Source: Actinomycetota bacterium (GTDB lineage Bacteria > Actinomycetota > Acidimicrobiia > Acidimicrobiales > Ilumatobacteraceae). Taken from it: a stretch of DNA of 11,906 nt. A program made the translations under genes and the position numbers. Positions 7,714-11,906 of this stretch are shown in pieces. The notes beneath the pieces were generated by a model. That model was not told where the DNA came from. It saw only the letters and a program-made list of their open reading frames with translations, and made no database searches. Position 1 is the first letter of the stretch; every line of letters begins with the position of its first letter. Location of the stretch: the NCBI GenBank assembly GCA_009705865.1, contig WLSJ01000053.1, positions 1 to 11,906 on the forward strand, read 5' to 3'.

Positions 7714-9023
7714 GTAATCCGTACCAGGAGGCGCTCGGTGCGACTCTTATCGAGCGCACATTTCGTGAGCGCATCGTGTTGGTCGGTGTCACCATGGGTG
7801 GCCAAACAGATGACGAGACCGAAGAAGGTCTTGACGAACTGTCATTGCTCATTGATACCGCTGGTGCAGACGAAGCAGCACGACTCACACAACGTCGAGA
7901 TTCTCCGGATTCAACGTGGTACATCGGCAAAGGAAAAGTTGATGAACTAAAAGAAGTGTGTTTGGCTATTGATGCAGACACCGTGGTGTTTGATAATGAA
8001 TTGTCGCCAGGCCAGCAGTACAACTTAGAAAAGGCTTTAGGCAGAACAGCGCTTGACCGCACTGCGGTCATTCTTGACATCTTTGCCCAGAACGCACACA
8101 CACTTGAAGGTAAAGCTCAAGTTGAATTGGCCATGTTGCGTTACAGATTGCCGCGTTTACGTCGCGGAGCAAAAGCAGGCCTGTCACAGCAGGGCGGCGG
8201 AATCGGTACTCGTGGTCCTGGTGAAACACGCCTTGAAGTTGACCGTCGCCGCATCATGCGCCGCATTACAAAGTTGGAACAAGATTTAGTTGCGCTGCGT
8301 CACACGCGACAGACACAACGAAAGAGCAGAGGCCGCAGTGGTCTTGCATCAGTGGTCATTGTTGGGTATACAAACGCCGGTAAGTCAACATTGCTGAATT
8401 CGCTCACGAGAGCCGGGGTACTTGTTGAAGACAGATTGTTTGCAACGCTCGACCCGACCACGCGCCGGTTGTCATTACCTGGTGGTGAGCCAGTACTTCT
8501 CACAGACACTGTTGGTTTCATTCGTCAATTGCCACACGGACTCATCGAGTCGTTTAAGAGCACATTAGAAATTGCAGCAGAAGCAGACATGTTGGTGCAT
8601 GTTGTTGATGCCAGTGCCGTGCATCCTGATCAGCAGATCACTGCGGTACGAGAAGTACTTGCAGAAATTGGTGCAGACCAGGTGCCTGAATTCATCGTCT
8701 TCAACAAAGCAGATTTGCTAGAGGATTGGGGAGCCTCATTGGTGGAAGATCATCAAGGTGCGGTGGCGGTATCTGCATTGCGCAATGAAGGTCTCGAGAT
8801 CATGATGCGCCGGCTCTCTGATCGCATGCGGTCTATTACGCGCGTCACTGAGTTGCTCGTGCCCTATGACCGAGGTGACATTTTGGCCTCCATCCATCGT
8901 GAAGGTGAAGTTGTCCTGTCAGAACAAGAAGACGATGGAATGCGCATTCGTGCACGTTTGTCGAGTGCGTCAGAGGGTCGATTACGTGAGTTCGTTGTTC
9001 CACTGTCGAATCAACGAAACTAG
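7710..9023 (+). CDS. hflX: Ribosome-associated GTPase HflX
   Basis: HflX is a TRAFAC GTPase that binds the large ribosomal subunit, splits stalled or stress-idled 70S ribosomes and links to antibiotic and heat tolerance in several bacteria. The N-terminal HflX domain carries WYIGKGKVDEL (70-80) and the glycine-rich segment GAKAGLSQQGGGIGTRGPGE (143-171 region) before a coiled-coil stretch (about 175-205). The G domain follows: G1 GYTNAGKST (219-227), G3 DTVGF (266-270), G4 NKAD (332-335) and a SAL-type G5 near 354. A short C-terminal domain ends the 437 residues, a normal length. Its ATG overlaps the dapF stop as ATGA, indicating translational coupling. In Actinobacteria hflX commonly lies in this miaA-dapF-hflX order. 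Confidence 0.97.
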   Translation: MSNPYQEALGATLIERTFRERIVLVGVTMGGQTDDETEEGLDELSLLIDTAGADEAARLTQRRDSPDSTWYIGKGKVDELKEVCLAIDADTVVFDNELSPGQQYNLEKALGRTALDRTAVILDIFAQNAHTLEGKAQVELAMLRYRLPRLRRGAKAGLSQQGGGIGTRGPGETRLEVDRRRIMRRITKLEQDLVALRHTRQTQRKSRGRSGLASVVIVGYTNAGKSTLLNSLTRAGVLVEDRLFATLDPTTRRLSLPGGEPVLLTDTVGFIRQLPHGLIESFKSTLEIAAEADMLVHVVDASAVHPDQQITAVREVLAEIGADQVPEFIVFNKADLLEDWGASLVEDHQGAVAVSALRNEGLEIMMRRLSDRMRSITRVTELLVPYDRGDILASIHREGEVVLSEQEDDGMRIRARLSSASEGRLREFVVPLSNQRN

Positions 9024-9029
9024 GACATC

Positions 9030-10148
9030 ATGACTGATCGCGACACCGTTGGCTTCGAGCCACCTCCATATCCGTATGACCGCTTAGATGCGTATCAAAA
9101 ACTTGCTGCAGCTCACGACGGCGGAATTGTTGATCTTTCCATCGGCACACCATGTGACCCACCACCACCTGCGGTGATTGAAGCACTGTCGCATTCAAAT
9201 GCCGAGCGTGGATATCCGGCGTCGATTGGTTCTGAAGCTTTGCGCCGGTCGATTGCCCGATGGATGGGTCGCAGGTTCGAAATCGATGTGCCGATCTCTC
9301 ATATAGGCGCTTGTATCGGCACCAAAGAGTTTGTGGCCACAACGCCTCAATACATGAAACTACGGCGCCCAGGGCGCGACACAGTGCTGTATCCGGCCGT
9401 TGCGTACCCGACGTATGAGATGGGCGCAGTGTTGGCTGGTCTGCGTGCCGTCGCTGTCGGCGTTGACGCCGCTGGTCGAATGGATCTCGGGTCAATTACG
9501 GCAGATGACAGACAACGTGCGTTGATGTTGTGGGTGAATAGCCCCAGCAACCCCACTGGGGCACTTGATGATTTGAAAGCAGCGGCAGCATGGGGCCGCA
9601 CGCACAACATTCCGGTGTTTTCCGATGAGTGTTACACCGAATTCATTTGGGCAACACCGGCGCAATCAATCTTGCAACACGGACTTGAAGGCGTGATTGC
9701 TGTGCATTCGTTGTCAAAGCGATCCAACCTTGCTGGTGTTCGCGTCGGTTTTTATGCCGGTGACGCTGACATTGTTGAGTATCTGCAAGAAGTGCGTAAG
9801 CACGCCGGCTTTATGGTTCCCGGACCAGCACAAGCAGCAGGTGTTGCAGCATTAGACGACGATGAACATGTTCGTGTGCAGCGTGATCGCTATCGCACGC
9901 GTCTTGAGTTCATGGCAACCACTTTGTCGAAGTGGTCTGGAATTGACATTGCAATGCCAGATGGCGGCTTTTATTTGTGGTTCAACGCAGGTGACGCATG
10001 GAGCTTTACGGAGAAATTGGCACGCGAAGGTGGAGCGTTAGTGAGTCCCGGAGATTTCTACGGCGCTGGTGGATCACACAATGTGCGAGTTGCTGTTGTG
10101 CAACCAGATGCCAAGTTGCACCTTGTTGCCAAGCGCTTAGGAATATAA
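9030..10148 (+). CDS. dapC: Succinyldiaminopimelate transaminase (DapC-type class I/II aminotransferase)
   Basis: This is a fold-type I PLP enzyme. The actinobacterial DapC family makes N-succinyl-LL-diaminopimelate in the lysine/peptidoglycan pathway, using glutamate as amino donor. Visible are VDLSIGTPCDPPP (34-46), the GYP-SIGSEALR substrate region (61-72), AYPTYE (125-130), NSPSNPTG (170-177), SDECY (198-202), SLSK with the PLP lysine K230, and RVGFY (238-242). The DapC assignment, rather than another aminotransferase, rests on the family look and on dapF being two genes upstream; I cannot exclude a related specificity. Length is 372 residues. ATG start with AGGA at 9022-9025, four bases upstream, immediately after the hflX stop. 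It is the last gene of the plus-strand operon and converges on lexA. Confidence 0.85.
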   Translation: MTDRDTVGFEPPPYPYDRLDAYQKLAAAHDGGIVDLSIGTPCDPPPPAVIEALSHSNAERGYPASIGSEALRRSIARWMGRRFEIDVPISHIGACIGTKEFVATTPQYMKLRRPGRDTVLYPAVAYPTYEMGAVLAGLRAVAVGVDAAGRMDLGSITADDRQRALMLWVNSPSNPTGALDDLKAAAAWGRTHNIPVFSDECYTEFIWATPAQSILQHGLEGVIAVHSLSKRSNLAGVRVGFYAGDADIVEYLQEVRKHAGFMVPGPAQAAGVAALDDDEHVRVQRDRYRTRLEFMATTLSKWSGIDIAMPDGGFYLWFNAGDAWSFTEKLAREGGALVSPGDFYGAGGSHNVRVAVVQPDAKLHLVAKRLGI

Positions 10149-10166
10149 CTACGAAGTAAAGTTATA
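10144..10166. repeat. AT-rich inverted repeat spanning both stop codons of dapC and lexA
   Basis: TATAACT (10144-10150) and AGTTATA (10160-10166) are perfect 7-bp inverted arms around nine bases. The dapC TAA lies in the left arm and the lexA TAA in the right arm; only 13 bases separate the two stops. The stem is short and AT-rich, so function as a bidirectional terminator is doubtful. Confidence 0.35.
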
Positions 10167-10791
10167 ACCGTCGCATGACGGTGACGACTTTACCGAACAC
10201 ATTGACTTCGTCAGATGTGAACACCATTGGTTCCATTGTGGGATTAGACGGGACAAGAGTGATCTTGTTGCCAGACTTCTTGAACGTTTTAACAGTTGCT
10301 TCGTCACCGGGAATACCTGCAACGACGATGTCGCCATTGTCTGCGGTCTGCTGCTGACGTGCCACAACAAAGTCGCCATCAAGAATTCCGGCGTCGATCA
10401 TTGAGTCACCACGAACGCGCAACATAAACAATTCGCCTTCGCCTGTGAAGTCGGTAGGGAGCGGAATGAGATCTTCAACGTTCTGTTGAGCCAACAATCC
10501 GGTTCCGGCCGCAACTTCACCAATGAGTGGCACGTGACGCGAGGGGCGACGTTCCATGGCAACTTCAGAGTTGGTATCGAAGCGAACTTCGAGAGCGCGT
10601 GGCTTAGTTGGGTCACGACGCAGGAAGCCCATTTTCTGCAACGTGTTGAGGTGGTTGTGCACCGTGGAGGGGGAGTTGAGGCCGACAGCCTCGCCGATCT
10701 CGCGTACGGACGGCGGGTAGCCCCGCTCTTGCATGCTGGTGGAGATGACGTTCAGAATTTCGCGTTGGCGGGGAGTGAGTGCTTCGGACAT
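10162..10791 (-). CDS. lexA: SOS repressor LexA
   Basis: LexA represses DNA-damage genes and inactivates itself by cutting one peptide bond when stimulated by RecA filaments. The 209-residue protein has an N-terminal winged helix-turn-helix (LTPRQREIL 5-13; YPPSVREIGEAVGLNSPSTV 25-44) and a C-terminal S24 peptidase domain. The cleavage site is A95-G96 in VAAG, the nucleophile is S130 in GDSM, and the general base is K168 in ATVKTF. All catalytic parts are intact. I chose the ATG at 10791 because MSEALTPRQREIL matches the usual LexA N-terminus. The longer frame beginning at TTG 10827 adds 12 residues encoded by the promoter itself: that TTG is the start of the -35 hexamer. There is no Shine-Dalgarno sequence before the ATG, in keeping with a leaderless mRNA. 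It is strongly autoregulated, judged by five nearby operators. Confidence 0.97.
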   Translation of the reverse strand: MSEALTPRQREILNVISTSMQERGYPPSVREIGEAVGLNSPSTVHNHLNTLQKMGFLRRDPTKPRALEVRFDTNSEVAMERRPSRHVPLIGEVAAGTGLLAQQNVEDLIPLPTDFTGEGELFMLRVRGDSMIDAGILDGDFVVARQQQTADNGDIVVAGIPGDEATVKTFKKSGNKITLVPSNPTMEPMVFTSDEVNVFGKVVTVMRRL

Positions 10792-10798
10792 GGTGATG

Positions 10799-10827
10799 AG
10801 CGTACAGGTGTTCGCCCTCAAGGTCAA
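10799..10827 (-). promoter_or_regulatory. lexA promoter, apparently leaderless
   Basis: On the minus strand a -35 TTGACC (10827-10822) and a -10 TACGCT (10804-10799) are 17 bases apart. Seven bases (CATCACC) separate the -10 from the ATG at 10791, so transcription should begin at the start codon. A LexA-like box fills the spacer and overlaps the -10, and a second overlaps the -35. Confidence 0.65.
10801..10814 (-). promoter_or_regulatory. LexA-like box A (lexA promoter spacer and -10)
   Basis: On the minus strand it reads CGAAC-ACCT-GTACG, one mismatch to the perfect operator in one arm. It overlaps the first four bases of the lexA -10, so the mismatch may be a compromise with promoter function. 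Confidence 0.6.
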
Positions 10828-10838
10828 ACACCTGTTCG
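10825..10838 (-). promoter_or_regulatory. LexA-like box B (overlaps lexA -35)
   Basis: On the minus strand it reads CGAAC-AGGT-GTTTG, one mismatch; the mismatched arm is shared with the -35 hexamer TTGACC. It differs from the recA box by a single base. Confidence 0.65.
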
Positions 10839-10839
10839 T

Positions 10840-10853
10840 AGAACAGTCGTTCG
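10840..10853. promoter_or_regulatory. LexA box C
   Basis: AGAAC-AGTC-GTTCG has the complete GAAC-N4-GTTC core (10841-10852) with one flanking mismatch. It is not placed in the core of either promoter I can see, so it may assist cooperative binding. Confidence 0.6.
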
Positions 10854-10869
10854 TGAGGGTGCTTGACTA

Positions 10870-10883
10870 CGAACACTTGTTCG
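10870..10883 (+). promoter_or_regulatory. LexA box D
   Basis: CGAAC-ACTT-GTTCG is a perfect inverted repeat. It follows the hexamer TTGACT (10863-10868) by one base, the same layout as at recA, so it should control the LysM gene. Confidence 0.85.
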
Positions 10884-10893
10884 GGCAAACTAT

Positions 10894-10907
10894 CGAACAC
10901 CCGTTCG
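10894..10907 (+). promoter_or_regulatory. LexA box E
   Basis: CGAAC-ACCC-GTTCG is a perfect inverted repeat, extended by T at 10893. It lies just downstream of the candidate -10 CAAACT and just upstream of a second candidate -10, TACGGT (10909-10914). Confidence 0.85.
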
Positions 10908-10968
10908 CTACGGTTCGCAGTACATAGACCTCCCGGTCCTTAACCCCTTACCCCGAAAGGAAATCACC

Positions 10969-11313
10969 ATGGCAACCACCATCGATCCACTCTTGTTCTC
11001 AGGTTCTTACCGCTCAGAAGCCGTTGCTCGCCCTCGGCCCAGTGTTCGCACCTTCCAGCGCCGTCGCCGTACCTTGGGTGCCATTGTCATCTTCGGCTTG
11101 GCATCGGGTCTGGTGTCCACCGGCGCATTTGCCTCAGACCCAGCCCCAGCTGATCAAGTCATTCCTCGGTCGGTCGTTGCTCAGTCGGGCGACACCTTGT
11201 GGGACATAGCTCGCACCATTGTCCCCACCGGAAACATTTCGGAACTGGTGTACGAATTGGTACGTGCCAATGGCTCTCACATTGAGGCCGGCCAAGTGAT
11301 TCACATCCCATAA
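10969..11313 (+). CDS. LysM-domain membrane protein, YneA/DivS/ChiZ-type SOS cell-division suppressor
   Basis: This 114-residue protein has a short cytoplasmic N-terminus rich in arginine (RRRR 31-34), one membrane segment (about 36-55) and a small extracellular LysM domain (about 67-114, SGDTLWDIAR ... GQVIHIP) that should bind peptidoglycan. Size, architecture, position divergent from lexA, and LexA boxes in its promoter match Bacillus YneA, Corynebacterium DivS and Mycobacterium Rv2719c (ChiZ), which block or delay division during the SOS response. Sequence similarity outside LysM is low in that group, so the role is inferred from architecture and context. No extra hydrolase domain is visible. 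The ATG has a strong ribosome site, AGGA at 10958-10961, seven bases upstream. nrdR follows in the same direction, as in corynebacteria and mycobacteria. Confidence 0.85.
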   Translation: MATTIDPLLFSGSYRSEAVARPRPSVRTFQRRRRTLGAIVIFGLASGLVSTGAFASDPAPADQVIPRSVVAQSGDTLWDIARTIVPTGNISELVYELVRANGSHIEAGQVIHIP

Positions 11314-11344
11314 TCGCTTTATTCCTTGATAAAAAGAGCAAAAT

Positions 11345-11356
11345 CCCCACATGGGG
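11345..11356. repeat. Short inverted repeat between the LysM gene and nrdR
   Basis: CCCC-ACAT-GGGG forms a 4-bp GC stem around four bases. It is too short and lacks a T tract for a confident terminator, and it does not resemble the known AT-rich NrdR box. The surrounding 70-base gap otherwise holds only the candidate nrdR -10. Confidence 0.3.
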
Positions 11357-11370
11357 AACTCGTGGTCATT

Positions 11371-11376
11371 TAGAGT
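11371..11376 (+). promoter_or_regulatory. Candidate -10 element for a leaderless nrdR transcript
   Basis: TAGAGT fits TANNNT and ends seven bases before the nrdR GTG at 11384, the same spacing as at lexA and miaB. No clear -35 is present and there is no good Shine-Dalgarno sequence for the GTG. Confidence 0.4.
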
Positions 11377-11383
11377 AAGAAAT

Positions 11384-11842
11384 GTGCATTGCCCCGTATG
11401 CCCACATGACGACACCAAGGTGATCGACTCTCGCCCCGCCGATGATGGTGCGGCAATTCGTCGTCGGCGCGTCTGTCCCGAATGCGCCTACAGGTTTACA
11501 ACGTATGAACGTTTGGAAGAAGCGCCATTGCTCGTAATGAAACGCTCTGGATCTCCTGAACCATTTGACCGGGCAAAAGTGGCCTTTGGTGTGCGTTCGG
11601 CGTGCAAAGGTCGCCCTGTCGATGATGCATCAATCGATGCCTTGGCTGAAGCAGTGGAAGACGACATGCGACTTGCAGTGACCGCAGGTACTGAAGTCAC
11701 TTCATCAACTGTTGGTCATGCAGTCCTTGAACGTTTGAAAGATCTTGACGAAGTTGCATACATGCGATTTGCAAGTGTTTACAAAAACTTTGACGACGCA
11801 GCTGCATTTCGCCGCGAACTTGCGTTGCTTAAACAGTCGTAA
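11384..11842 (+). CDS. nrdR: Transcriptional repressor NrdR
   Basis: NrdR represses ribonucleotide reductase genes when dATP is high, so it sets dNTP supply. The N-terminal zinc ribbon uses C3, C6, C31 and C34 (HCPVC and VCPEC), followed by RFTTYER (37-43). The ATP-cone domain covers about 46-136 and senses ATP/dATP. The protein is 152 residues, normal for the family. I place the start at GTG 11384 because NrdR proteins begin Met-His/Arg-Cys-Pro; the in-frame ATG at 11351 would add 11 residues that no family member is expected to have. Position after the LysM gene and lexA is conserved in other actinobacteria. The 64 bases after it to the window end show no gene. Confidence 0.97.
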   Translation: MHCPVCPHDDTKVIDSRPADDGAAIRRRRVCPECAYRFTTYERLEEAPLLVMKRSGSPEPFDRAKVAFGVRSACKGRPVDDASIDALAEAVEDDMRLAVTAGTEVTSSTVGHAVLERLKDLDEVAYMRFASVYKNFDDAAAFRRELALLKQS

Positions 11843-11906
11843 GTTTTTCGTACCGCGCGAAAACAAAATCGCTGTCAGTCGTTAGTGATACGCAGGTGAA
11901 TTGTCG

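Larger units (their letters stand above)
10863..10914 (+). promoter_or_regulatory. Candidate LexA-controlled promoter(s) of the LysM division-inhibitor gene
   Basis: A good -35 TTGACT (10863-10868) is followed after 17 bases by a poor -10, CAAACT (10886-10891). Alternatively a better -10, TACGGT (10909-10914), lacks a good -35. Boxes D and E respectively sit in the matching spacer positions. The leader would be about 50 to 70 bases, with the ribosome site AAAGGAAA before the ATG. Confidence 0.5.

Noticed and set aside
10486..10866. 126-codon plus-strand frame antisense to lexA
   Set aside because: A shadow of lexA that runs into the operator region; no protein features.
10913..10917. Extra GTTCG half-site near the LysM gene as a sixth LexA box
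   Set aside because: No CGAAC arm lies four bases upstream.
11326..11331. TTGATA as the -35 of an nrdR promoter
   Set aside because: No TANNNT at 16-18 bases downstream; the likely -10 at 11371 is too far away.
11843..11864. TTTTCG ... CGAAAA inverted repeat after nrdR as a terminator
   Set aside because: A short AT-rich stem followed by A-rich sequence, not a U tract; too near the window edge to judge.

Overview
The window is one chromosomal stretch of an actinobacterium. The evidence is a gene order familiar from Actinomycetota (recA, then miaB-miaA-dapF-hflX, then lexA divergent from a LysM division-inhibitor gene and nrdR) together with LexA operators of the actinobacterial/Gram-positive type CGAAC-N4-GTTCG. 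Base composition looks close to balanced rather than strongly GC-rich. That would suit a low-GC aquatic lineage, possibly Acidimicrobiia, but this placement is inference. I see no mobile elements, rRNA, tRNA or CRISPR.

Layout. Positions 1-1700 hold the 3' part of a class III (HemL-like) aminotransferase, overlapped by a small DUF983-type zinc-ribbon membrane protein. Positions 1701-1882 carry the recA promoter with a LexA box between -35 and -10. recA (1883-2935) ends at a perfect 17-bp hairpin. recX, which often follows recA in actinobacteria, is absent; its usual place is taken by an unrecognised secreted protein with six paired cysteines and a basic, acid-free tail (3082-4518). From 4549 to 10148 runs a tightly packed plus-strand operon: miaB, miaA (tRNA A37 modification), dapF, hflX and dapC (lysine/diaminopimelate synthesis around a ribosome-splitting GTPase). 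lexA converges on it from the minus strand. A 177-bp divergent region holds five LexA-type operators and separates lexA from a YneA/DivS/ChiZ-type LysM protein, followed by nrdR.

How it fits together. RecA filaments trigger LexA self-cleavage. Release of LexA frees recA, lexA itself and the membrane-anchored LysM protein, which by analogy delays division while DNA is repaired. NrdR controls deoxynucleotide supply, so the right-hand end is a DNA-damage and dNTP module. The middle is housekeeping: tRNA modification, ribosome rescue and cell-wall/lysine precursors.

Most notable: (1) five clustered LexA boxes in the lexA-divS region; (2) a lexA promoter that places the predicted transcription start exactly at the ATG (leaderless), with the same TANNNT-7nt-start geometry at miaB and nrdR; (3) a DapF whose first catalytic cysteine is serine; (4) the charge-partitioned secreted protein replacing recX. 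No clearly new multi-gene system is visible.
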